This document shows, in pieces, positions 11,997 to 63,400 of a DNA stretch of 64,000 nt. How positions within the stretch are numbered: position 1 is the stretch's first letter; the number at the start of each line of letters is the position of its first letter. This DNA comes from Enoplosus armatus. Its lineage: Eukaryota > Chordata > Actinopteri > Centrarchiformes > Enoplosidae. The notes beneath the pieces were generated by a model. That model ran no database searches. It worked only from the letters and a program-made list of their open reading frames with translations, and was not told where the DNA came from. The DNA is taken from NCBI RefSeq assembly GCF_043641665.1, contig NC_092186.1, forward strand, positions 13,768,001 through 13,832,000, written 5' to 3'. Both the position numbers and the translations under genes were made by a program.

Positions 11997-12001
11997 CTGA
12001 G
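11997..12001. repeat. Left target-site duplication CTGAG
   Basis: Matches CTGAG at 19874-19878 exactly, on the far side of the BEL element. Confidence 0.95.
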
Positions 12002-12565
12002 TGTAACTACACCGATCCGATGAAATAACGGCCACGCATCATACAGATGTCTTTTGAAGATTTATTTCTCTCTCTCTCTCTCTCTCTCGACAGCAGACAC
12101 CGTGAAAACTACAAACAAAGACAAAGTTTCAAACATACATCTCTCCGTCATTTCAAGCTAGTGCTCGCTAATAAACAGGTCCGACCACATTACTACAACA
12201 GAAATGTAAAGTAATAAGCAAACCGCTGAAACGTATTACATCTTCTTATACAAAGGCAAATATCACGTGCAAGGTAAATCACTCAAAAACAGTTACCGTG
12301 TGCGCCTCTTGGACCGCGTATAGAATACGTTTACTTTGGGGCCGTATTGTTTACTCTTTTTTCTGCAACCACGTTAGATTCTTACCCATAATGCTTTAGC
12401 TGAGTCCTTCAAAATAAAACACATTTTCTCACTTTGGTCACTTAAAGAGCACTACATTTTAACATTTACATTACAGTATGAACTCTTGAATTTATAACAT
12501 ATATACATACATTCACATATATTGCAATAAACAACTCAATAAACCATGTCTCTAAGACAGTTACA
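12002..12565 (-). repeat. BEL 3' LTR
   Basis: 564 bp with TGTAAC/GTTACA inverted ends. On the minus strand it has a TATA-like TTATAAA at 12491-12497, about 70 bp from its 5' end, and an AATAAA at 12061-12066, about 60 bp from its 3' end. That gives a short U3 and a polyadenylation site near the end. A (CT)n tract at about 12067-12088 lies beside the AATAAA. Confidence 0.97.
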
Positions 12566-12578
12566 CTCCCACCAAATT
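12566..12578 (-). other. BEL polypurine tract (probable)
   Basis: The minus strand reads AATTTGGTGGGAG directly before the 3' LTR, the expected place for the plus-strand DNA primer. It is only partly purine, so the assignment rests mainly on position. Confidence 0.55.
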
Positions 12579-12710
12579 ACTATGATTTATGATAAACCTT
12601 ATGCCAATATTTGAATAAATCTAGTAAGTTCCAAACTCTGAAGTCAAGACCAATACTTCAAACTCTCCACACAAGTAGGTGTTTAGAGGTTAGCTCCCTT
12701 GGAACTCATT

Positions 12711-15700
12711 TTAGTTGTTTTCTACAAGTACAACTAATTTATGAATGGGACGTTCAAGAATGGATGGATTAATGAGTCGTTGACCCTTTTTCCCTAGCTT
12801 TCTCTCCCCTATCTGTATTGTTGCTTTTCGCACCAGTCCGTCATCATCCTTTTGTACTTCAAGAACCCTGGCAAGCTTCCATTCATTACGAGGGATCTCT
12901 TCTTCCTTGACAATCACAACATCACCAACTTGTACACTTCTCCTTGGAGCATGCCATCTTTGCCTAAGAGTGATGTTGGCAAGATATTCCTTTCTCCACC
13001 TGTTCCAAAATTGTTCAGACAGATATTGCACTCGCCTCCACCGCTTTTTGACATACAAGTCTTCCTTAACAAATTTACCTGGTGGGGGCTGAGGAACAGA
13101 GGATTTCATGGTGAGCAGGTGGTTCGGTGTTATTGGCTCCAGACTTGAAGGATCACTGATACTGTCAACAGTTAGCGGGCGATTATTCACGATTGACATG
13201 GCTTCGTATAAGAATGTCCTTAAAGAAGCATCGTCCAATCTTCCGGCACTCTGTGCAAGGACTGAGCCTAGTACACTCCGCACTGTCCTGATCTGCCGCT
13301 CCCATATGCCTCCTACATGACTTGAGCCTGGCGCATTCATGCAGAAGTCACACTGTCTATCTGCTAGATATGCGGCCACTCTTTCCTTGTTCACCTCCTT
13401 TAGAGCTTTTTCCATTTCATTTCTTGCTCCAACAAAGTTGGATCCCTGGTCTGATCTGATATGTCTAACAGCTCCACGGATGGCCACAAAACACCGTAAG
13501 GCATTGATGAATGCATCGGTCGTCATGTCCTCCAACATCTCTATGTGAACTCCTCTTGAGCATAGGCAAGTGAAAAGGAGACCATATCGTTTGTGATCCT
13601 TGCGACCCTGTTTAGTGTGGAACGGACCAAAACAGTCCATACCGCAGTAGGTGAACGGCGGTGAGGGATCAATGCGGTCACTAGGTAGATCTGCCATCCG
13701 TTGTTCCTCTGGTGGCCGACGAGCTCTCCTACAATGGACACACTGTCTTATGTATTGGGCTACTGCCTTACTGCCACCGATAATCCAGTAACCGTTGGCC
13801 CTCAGTTCATTCAGTGTCTGTCCTCTGCCTTGGTGTTGTGTTTTTCCATGATAGTGTGCAAGGATGAGGCGTGTGACAACACCATCTCTTGGAAGAATTA
13901 TTGGGTGTCTCAATTCAAGAGGTGCAGATGCTCTCCTTAGTCGTCCTCCCACTCTCATTATGTCGTCCTGGAGGATTGGGTCAAGCTGGTACAGTCGGTG
14001 GTTACAAGGCAGCTTCCCAGATTTTGGGCTTAGCATGTGTAACTCCTCTTTGAAAGCATCTTGCTGTGCAAGCTTGATCAGAGTGAGTGCAGCCCTCATT
14101 TTTTCCTCTACATTTAAGGGTTCTGTCTTATTAATTCTTTTAGCTAATCGTTGAATCCTAGCAATGACGTTCACAGCTGTGGTCCATTTTGAGAACCGTG
14201 ACAGTTGCTCTTGAAAATCAACTTGCCTTGCAGCCTCAGTTTTCAGCACTTGGATTGCTTTAACCTCGGGGTCTCCCACCAGCAGCTCTGAGGTTCCTTG
14301 GTTTGTAACCACTTCTCTCTTCCACAGGAACTTGGGTCCTGTGAGCCAGTTTGAGTTGATTAGCTCTGCCACCTTGAGACCCCTTGAGGCATGATCAGCA
14401 GGGTTCTCCCCTGTATCGACATAGTACCACTGTCCTGGGTCAGTGGTTTCCCGGATTCTCTGGACACGGTTTGCAACAAAGACATGAAACCTTCGGGCTT
14501 CATTGTTGATATAACCAAGAACTACTTGAGAATCTGTCCAAAAGTACTCTCTGTCAACCTTGAGCTCTAGCTCCTCCTTCAGCATATTGCTCACAGCAGC
14601 TGAGATTACTGCAGCAGTTAACTCTAGTCTTGGTATGGTGACTATTTTTGTAGGCGCAACTCTCGCCTTGCCCATGATCAAGGAGCAGTGAACCTTATCT
14701 TCACTCACCAATCTGATGTATGAGCATTGACCATAGCCTTGACTGCTAGCATCTGAAAAGTGGTGCAGTTCAACTCTCAGGACCTTTCCGAAGTTTTCAG
14801 GTGTGAAGCATCTTGGGATCTGAATCTTTTCAAGGTTTCCTAGATCATTCACCCAACTCTCCCACCTTGGTTTCAGCTCACCGGGTAGTGGTTCATCCCA
14901 ACCAATGCCCTTCTGACACATCTCTTGTAGCACCCTCTTTCCTGATAAGATGAATGGGGCCAAAAAACCTAACGGATCATATACTGAAGCCACGACTGAG
15001 AGAATTCCACGACGTGTGGCTGGCTTCTCATCAAGCAAGACCTTGAAGGAAAAGGCATCACTCTCTACACTCCACTTTACTCCTAGCACTCTCTGTACCG
15101 GAAGATCGTCATAGTTGAGATCCACATTCTTCACCTCAGCAGCACGTTCAGTGACGCAGATGGACTCCAGTACCTCTCGGTTGTTGGAAATGAATTTGTG
15201 AAGGTGTAACTTTCCTTTAGCACACACAGCTTGGGCTTCCTTCACCAGCTCGATTGCCGCATCAACAGATTTCAGGCTTATGAGGCCATCATCCACATAG
15301 AAGTGCTTTCTGATGAAGCTGGCTGCTGAAGGGTACTTATCCTCATTTTGGCTGGCAAGATGTTTCATGCCATAATTGGCGCAGCCTGGAGATGATGATG
15401 CTCCAAAGAGGTGAACCTTCATACGATATTCCTTAGGATCTGAATCCGTATCACCATTTTCCCACCACAGGAACCGCAGATAATCTCTGTCTTCTTTGCT
15501 GACGTGGAACCTGTGGAACATTTTTTCCACATCACACATGACTGCAATGGGATGCTTACGGAATCGGCAGAGCACTCCAGTCAACCCGTTTGTAAGATCT
15601 GGTCCTGTTAGTAGATGGTCATTCAAGGCAGTGCCTTCATACTTTGCAGAACAGTCAAAAACTACTCTGATCTTTCCTGGTTTTCTAGGGTGGTAAACCC

Positions 15701-18656
15701 CTTGGTGTGGAATATACCAAGCGTTTCCTGATTCTGGTTGATTGTCTGCTCTCTCCGCATCGCCATCTTTGAAGACACCTTCCATAAATTTCACATAATC
15801 ACTCTTGAATTTAGGATCTCTGTCCAATTTCCTTTTAAGGTGCTTCAGCCGGACTAGGGCGAGCTTCTTGTTGTCTGGAAGGTGAGGGCGTGCTTTGAAA
15901 GGAAGAGGCATTTCAAGGTGGCCACACTCGTTCTGCTGGATTCTTCCTTTTAAGACCTGCAGGAACTGAATATCTTCTTGCGATATGCTCCTTTCCCTTG
16001 GCCTGGTGTCCGCAAAATCAGACTCGAGCACTTTAATAACAGCGGCTGGTGTCACAAGTGGAACTTCTCTGACAGATATACGATTACACAGACCAGTCAC
16101 ATCGCTAGAGTTCACACATTGCGGTGCACTTCCTACGATGCTCCAACCTAGGTCAGTCTCAATAGCATAAGGCTCGTAGTCACCTCCAGTGATGACCTTT
16201 CTTGGTGCTAGTGCCCTGGAGCAGTCGTAACCAATCAAAAGTCCTACCCCACAATCCATTAGCGATGTCATTTTGTGAGCTATGGCTGCAAGGTGCTTCC
16301 ACTTCTTGGCCGTTTCGCAGGTGGGAATATGCGCACGTTCAAGTGGAATGAAATCCCTTGTGTAAGCAGGAGGCAAGTCAATAACGATATCTGAGGAGAA
16401 GCCTCTGACTCTAAGTCCACCAACCCTCTGACTCTTCACGACTGAGTCCTTTCCCATCATAGTGGAGAGCTTTAGCCTTACTGGCTCCAGTACTGCATGC
16501 AACCTTTCGCACAACTCTTGATCGACAAATGTGTGACTACTCTGCGTATCCAACAGAGCATATACAAGGATTTCAGAATCAGGGTTGTTAGGTGTTGAGA
16601 TCCATACTGGAACAATCATTGATGTGCTTCCGCCTTCACCTTCATTTACGCAGCATGATAATGAAGATGTATGTTCATCAACTTGCAGGACACTTTGCGA
16701 AGAAGATTTGTCTGCTGAGGGACGGTCTTCATGCAATAGAGTTGGATGGTTCCTTTTGCATGTGCTACACATGGCTTTGTTCCTACAGTCTTTGGCGTGG
16801 TGTCCTTTCCTCAGGCATGCAAAACACAGCTTATTATCCTGAATGTACTTTCTTTTTTCCTCCAACGACCTTTCCATTAGCTTTTGACACTTATGAATGG
16901 AGTGGTTTTCCCCACAACACACACACTTGACTGGGTTTGAATTATGTTCCGGTGTGCTCCATTTCTTTGGTTTACTGAAGTCTTTTGACTTGATCTTGTC
17001 ATCGTTGGATTTGGCTGTGATACTTGAAGTATCTGAGGCTTTCACATTAGTGGTGAAGGCGTTTGCCTTTGGACGCTTTGTTTCTCTGAATGACTTTTCT
17101 TCAGAGGGCTTTAATGCAAGCAACGATGACACTGGATTGCACACTATGCGTGCTTCCTTTGAGATGAATGAAGCAAACTCTCTAAAGCTTGGATAGTCTT
17201 TGGCTTGATCCAGCTGTTCTGTGACATAGCGATTCCACCTGGACGTTACCCAATCAGGGAGTTTGACAAGCATCTTCTGGTTCTCTTCGCAATCGTTCAG
17301 TACATGAAGACCCTTGATATGAGGCATAGCGTTGCCACATGTTTGCAGGAAATCACTGAATTCTCTTAGCTTAACATACTCTTTTGCACCAATCTTAGGC
17401 CACCTGTTAAGCTTCTCTCTGAAGGCACGTTGCATTACAAAGGAGTGACCATATCTGGCATTCAGCTTCTCCCATGCTTGCTGATAGGCCTCTTCGTCTT
17501 TTCTGTAGAAGTTGCCTTCCAGAGCAGACCTTGCCTCCCCATCAATGTACTTTTGTAAGAAGAACAACCTATCCGCAGGATTTGAGCATCGTTTCTCTAT
17601 AAGAGCCTTGAAGCTAGTGCTCCATTCTGTGAATTTCAGTGGATCACCAGAGAATACAGAAGGCTCTGGAACTGGGAGCCGAGTGAGGGCTATTGACTCC
17701 TGCAATGTCTGCACTAAAGATGCTTCATTTTTTGTAACTTGCCCTTCCTGGCATCCTGCATGAAGAGCAAGCGGACTAGGATCTTTCACTTCGCTGCACG
17801 CAGCACTACTTCTCTCACTCTTTTCCTTTGACTCCTCCTCAGCATACACTCTGAGCTTTGCTTCGATTACCTCAATGTCTCTTTGATTTTCAAGCCTTTT
17901 CAGTTGCTGACGTTGTGCATCAATGATATCTTCCATTTTAATTTCAGCTCTCTTCGCAGCTAACTGTGCAGCTGTTTCTGCTCTCTTAGCTGAAATACTA
18001 GGTGACTCTGAGGGATGGTTAGAGCAGTGGCTGGGTACAGTGGCTCTGGAAACTGTGGATCCATATATGGACTTAGCATATTCATTATCAAGTAGCATGC
18101 GTAATTTTGATTTTTCCGCTTCAGCATCAAACTCTTCTCCTTCTTCAGTCAGGCGTAGTCTCATTAGTCCCAATAAATCTGCAGTTACAGCTGAGCATGC
18201 ATCAATTTTCCTCCGAATTTCTTGGCTTGGTGCTATTTGGAGTCGTATGTTGTCGTATAACTCCTTTAATTCAGACTCAAGCTTCTCAACCATATCCATC
18301 GTGTCATATAAGTCACTCTCAGAGCATTCATGCTTTAATTTTGTACGAACATCCCTAACTTGGGTTTTCCATTTCTCATATGCTGACTTAAATTTCTTTT
18401 CTCTTTGAGCTGATTCTCGCTCTTTCAGCTCCACCATCTTAGGTGTTAAACGTCTTTCACGAGAGGACTTTCTCGTTTCACCTTTGTTTGATGCAGATTT
18501 CCCAGTAGTAGCATGATGATCCTTTACCACACTCCCAATCTTCTCTTTCTCTGCTGCATCAGTCTCAGACTTTAAGACAACTTGCTCTTCTGACATAGAA
18601 TCAAACTGCTCAGCTAACTCACCACACTGAGATAACATTTCACTCTGAACTGACAT
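12711..18656 (-). CDS. BEL/Pao gag-pol polyprotein, 1,981 aa, intact
   Basis: One uninterrupted frame carries all replication functions of an LTR retrotransposon, in the order gag, protease, reverse transcriptase, RNase H, integrase, which is the pol order of BEL/Pao. Visible parts: charged coiled-coil gag N-terminus (about 1-280); capsid-like region (about 325-500, DUF1759 type); two zinc knuckles, CX2CX4HX4C at about 578-591 and a second at about 611-624, then a further Cys/His cluster to 642; an aspartic-protease motif LLDTQS at about 701-706, where Gln replaces the usual Gly; reverse transcriptase at about 975-1190 with YVDD at 1120-1123; RNase H at about 1298-1425 starting at FSDAS; integrase HHCC zinc module at about 1601-1643; and a catalytic D,D,E at about D1674, D1736, E1786 (50-residue D-E spacing). 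The C-terminus is DUF5641-like. No frameshift or stop is present. The first ATG of the frame has A at -3. Family assignment rests on domain order and these motifs; no env is seen. Confidence 0.96.
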   Translation of the reverse strand: MSVQSEMLSQCGELAEQFDSMSEEQVVLKSETDAAEKEKIGSVVKDHHATTGKSASNKGETRKSSRERRLTPKMVELKERESAQREKKFKSAYEKWKTQVRDVRTKLKHECSESDLYDTMDMVEKLESELKELYDNIRLQIAPSQEIRRKIDACSAVTADLLGLMRLRLTEEGEEFDAEAEKSKLRMLLDNEYAKSIYGSTVSRATVPSHCSNHPSESPSISAKRAETAAQLAAKRAEIKMEDIIDAQRQQLKRLENQRDIEVIEAKLRVYAEEESKEKSERSSAACSEVKDPSPLALHAGCQEGQVTKNEASLVQTLQESIALTRLPVPEPSVFSGDPLKFTEWSTSFKALIEKRCSNPADRLFFLQKYIDGEARSALEGNFYRKDEEAYQQAWEKLNARYGHSFVMQRAFREKLNRWPKIGAKEYVKLREFSDFLQTCGNAMPHIKGLHVLNDCEENQKMLVKLPDWVTSRWNRYVTEQLDQAKDYPSFREFASFISKEARIVCNPVSSLLALKPSEEKSFRETKRPKANAFTTNVKASDTSSITAKSNDDKIKSKDFSKPKKWSTPEHNSNPVKCVCCGENHSIHKCQKLMERSLEEKRKYIQDNKLCFACLRKGHHAKDCRNKAMCSTCKRNHPTLLHEDRPSADKSSSQSVLQVDEHTSSLSCCVNEGEGGSTSMIVPVWISTPNNPDSEILVYALLDTQSSHTFVDQELCERLHAVLEPVRLKLSTMMGKDSVVKSQRVGGLRVRGFSSDIVIDLPPAYTRDFIPLERAHIPTCETAKKWKHLAAIAHKMTSLMDCGVGLLIGYDCSRALAPRKVITGGDYEPYAIETDLGWSIVGSAPQCVNSSDVTGLCNRISVREVPLVTPAAVIKVLESDFADTRPRERSISQEDIQFLQVLKGRIQQNECGHLEMPLPFKARPHLPDNKKLALVRLKHLKRKLDRDPKFKSDYVKFMEGVFKDGDAERADNQPESGNAWYIPHQGVYHPRKPGKIRVVFDCSAKYEGTALNDHLLTGPDLTNGLTGVLCRFRKHPIAVMCDVEKMFHRFHVSKEDRDYLRFLWWENGDTDSDPKEYRMKVHLFGASSSPGCANYGMKHLASQNEDKYPSAASFIRKHFYVDDGLISLKSVDAAIELVKEAQAVCAKGKLHLHKFISNNREVLESICVTERAAEVKNVDLNYDDLPVQRVLGVKWSVESDAFSFKVLLDEKPATRRGILSVVASVYDPLGFLAPFILSGKRVLQEMCQKGIGWDEPLPGELKPRWESWVNDLGNLEKIQIPRCFTPENFGKVLRVELHHFSDASSQGYGQCSYIRLVSEDKVHCSLIMGKARVAPTKIVTIPRLELTAAVISAAVSNMLKEELELKVDREYFWTDSQVVLGYINNEARRFHVFVANRVQRIRETTDPGQWYYVDTGENPADHASRGLKVAELINSNWLTGPKFLWKREVVTNQGTSELLVGDPEVKAIQVLKTEAARQVDFQEQLSRFSKWTTAVNVIARIQRLAKRINKTEPLNVEEKMRAALTLIKLAQQDAFKEELHMLSPKSGKLPCNHRLYQLDPILQDDIMRVGGRLRRASAPLELRHPIILPRDGVVTRLILAHYHGKTQHQGRGQTLNELRANGYWIIGGSKAVAQYIRQCVHCRRARRPPEEQRMADLPSDRIDPSPPFTYCGMDCFGPFHTKQGRKDHKRYGLLFTCLCSRGVHIEMLEDMTTDAFINALRCFVAIRGAVRHIRSDQGSNFVGARNEMEKALKEVNKERVAAYLADRQCDFCMNAPGSSHVGGIWERQIRTVRSVLGSVLAQSAGRLDDASLRTFLYEAMSIVNNRPLTVDSISDPSSLEPITPNHLLTMKSSVPQPPPGKFVKEDLYVKKRWRRVQYLSEQFWNRWRKEYLANITLRQRWHAPRRSVQVGDVVIVKEEEIPRNEWKLARVLEVQKDDDGLVRKATIQIGERKLGKKGQRLINPSILERPIHKLVVLVENN

Positions 18657-19309
18657 TTTGTGACCTTTCAGGTATTAACACTTTGAGGAGAAGATAGTGT
18701 AGCTTACAAGCACATGAATTGCAGTATTTGACAATAAAGCACTTTGCTTAAGTTAATTTACAATACACCTCTAACTTAAGGCCAATACCCCTTATCACTC
18801 TGAAGTGTTATTGACTTACAAAATAAGGCTCCAATTTTACAAACACAGTAAATAGTAGTTCTCAAATGGCATTAACTTTATAGCAATTGCTTAAGTAAGA
18901 ATAACAGTTACTATCAGGACAATCAAAATGTTATTACTCTGTTCTCTACAGTCCTGAGAATCTTCTTGTTTGCTACAATCAGTTTCTTTATAGCCTTGTA
19001 ATAGAACTGTCCATCCACTACCAGAGGTAGAATTCTAGTATCGCACAGTCTGACCTGAAGATGCACGCTGAAACCTGTAGTCCACTGCAGGAGATGAAGC
19101 AAAACTTTGCGCTGAAACCTGTAGTCCTCTGCAGGAGATGAAGCAGAACTGCACGCTGAAACCTGTAGTTCACTGCAGGAGATGAAGCAGAACTGCACGC
19201 TGAAACCTGTAGTTCACTGCAGGAGATCAGGCAAAGCCGCGCGCTGAAACCTGTAGTTTTCCGCGGGAGATGAAGCACCTCGGTAGGATGGAGAAGGCTA
19301 CGTTTTCAC
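18657..19309 (-). other. BEL 5' leader between 5' LTR and gag
   Basis: 653 bp of untranslated leader. The LTR-proximal part holds the 44-bp tandem array; the rest is AT-rich. Short open frames over the array are by-products of the repeat, because 44 is not a multiple of three and the frames do not persist. Confidence 0.8.
19067..19277 (-). repeat. 44-bp tandem repeat, 5 copies, in BEL leader
   Basis: The plus-strand motif GCTGAAACCTGTAGT recurs at 19067, 19111, 19155, 19199 and 19243, exactly 44 bp apart; the fifth unit is truncated and divergent. Four units contain CTGCAGGAGAT; the last has CCGCGGGAGAT. Divergence between units exceeds that between the LTRs, so the array predates this insertion. 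Confidence 0.95.
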
Positions 19310-19873
19310 TGTAACTACACCGATCCGATGAAATAACGGCCACGCATCATACAGATGTCTTTTGAAGATTTATTTCTCTCTCTCTCTCTCTCTCTCGACA
19401 GCAGACACCGTGAAAACTACAAACAAAGACAAAGTTTCAAACATACATCTCTCCGTCATTTCAAGCTAGTGCTCGCTAATAAACAGGTCCGACCACATTA
19501 CTACAACAGAAATGTAAAGTAATAAGCAAACCGCTGAAACGTATTACATCTTCTTATACAAAGGCAAATATCACGTGCAAGGTAAATCACTCAAAAACAG
19601 TTACCGTGTGCGCCTCTTGGACCGCGTATAGAATACGTTTACTTTGGGGCCGTATTGTTTACTCTTTTTTCTGCAACCACGTTAGATTCTTACCCATAAT
19701 GCTTTAGCTGAGTCCTTCAAAATAAAACACATTTTCTCACTTTGGTCACTTAAAGAGCACTACATTTTAACATTTACATTACAGTATGAACTCTTGAATT
19801 TATAACATATATACATACATTCACATATATTGCAATAAACAACTCAATAAACCATGTCTCTAAGACAGTTACA
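19310..19873 (-). repeat. BEL 5' LTR
   Basis: 564 bp, reads the same as the 12002-12565 copy at a constant offset of 7,308. Carries the promoter: TATA-like TTATAAA on the minus strand at 19799-19805. Its AATAAA lies at 19369-19374. Confidence 0.97.
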
Positions 19874-19878
19874 CTGAG
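19874..19878. repeat. Right target-site duplication CTGAG
   Basis: Exact match to 11997-12001; marks the insertion site. Confidence 0.95.
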
Positions 19879-26388
<6,510 letters not shown>

Positions 26389-26402
26389 TTTATTTATTTA
26401 TT
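26389..26402 (-). terminator. faf1: Candidate faf1 polyadenylation signal cluster
   Basis: Three overlapping minus-strand AATAAA hexamers, the first such signals after the faf1 stop codon (about 660 nt downstream). Implies a 3' UTR of roughly 680-700 nt. Confidence 0.5.
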
Positions 26403-26534
26403 TTTTCCTGTGACAAAGATTTGTCTACTCAGTCTCTCAATGCTGTTTTCGTACTGTGTTTGTGTTTGTGGTGTGACAGAAAACCATGACACAGCAGTGG
26501 GGAACGTGAAGTTGTGAAGTGTGTGAGAGGAGTC

Positions 26535-26566
<32 letters not shown>

Positions 26567-26616
26567 GAGGGAGCAGGAGGGAGCAGGAGGGAGAGGGAGA
26601 GGGAGAGGGAGAGAGG

Positions 26617-26661
<45 letters not shown>

Positions 26662-26710
26662 GGAGCAGGAGGGAGAGGGAGGGAGAGAGAGAGAGAGAGA
26701 GAGAGAGGAG
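26535..26710. repeat. (GA)n / purine tract in predicted faf1 3' UTR
   Basis: About 175 bp of almost pure purine on the plus strand, mixing GA runs with GGGA and GGAGCA units. Read as CU-rich RNA from the faf1 strand. Confidence 0.93.
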
Positions 26711-26888
26711 GTTTGGGGGGAGGTGAATGTTTGGCTGTGTGCTTGTGATACTGTCTTTGCTCCTCTGTGCAACACGTGTACACTAGGCATTCATGTGCCA
26801 CGACCAGGCCGAGGGCAGAGAAGCTTACTTGCACTTGTGTGTCACTGGATGTGCATGCCAGTGTGTCTATGTACGTCTGAGAGGATGG

Positions 26889-26889
<1 letters not shown>

Positions 26890-26958
<69 letters not shown>
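26890..26958. repeat. (GT)n microsatellite in predicted faf1 3' UTR
   Basis: 69 bp of GT repeat 104 bp beyond the faf1 stop; it would be a (CA)n tract in the mRNA. Confidence 0.95.
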
Positions 26959-26961
<3 letters not shown>

Positions 26962-27061
26962 GTAGGCCCAGACTGTTAGGGCCCATGCTCGGTGACTAGT
27001 GTGTGTCCAGCCAGTTCATCAGTCAGTCAGTCGGTCCTCTCAGCTATCAGAGGGCCAGTTT

Positions 27062-63400
<36,339 letters not shown>

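Larger units (their letters stand above)
12002..19873 (-). mobile_element. Complete BEL/Pao LTR retrotransposon
   Basis: A 7,872-bp element on the minus strand. Two 564-bp LTRs (12002-12565 and 19310-19873) begin TGTAAC and end GTTACA, and by eye are the same base for base. The element is flanked by the 5-bp direct repeat CTGAG (11997-12001 and 19874-19878), the target-duplication size typical of BEL/Pao. In transcription order: 5' LTR (19873-19310), leader with a 44-bp tandem array, one gag-pol frame (18656-12711), purine tract, 3' LTR. No envelope frame follows pol; only 145 bp separate stop and 3' LTR. No primer-binding site starting TGG is evident right after the 5' LTR. Equal LTRs, an open frame and a clean duplication point to a very recent, possibly polymorphic or active copy. 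Confidence 0.97.

Noticed and set aside
12566..12710. Search for an env gene after BEL pol
   Set aside because: Only 145 bp separate the stop codon and the 3' LTR.
18923..19278. Short minus-strand frames in the BEL leader, possible extra gag or env
   Set aside because: They run over the 44-bp array in changing frames and contain no zinc knuckle, signal peptide or other protein feature.
26394..26834. Ser-Leu-rich and Arg-Glu-rich open frames over the GA tract
   Set aside because: Translations of a purine repeat lying in the predicted faf1 3' UTR.
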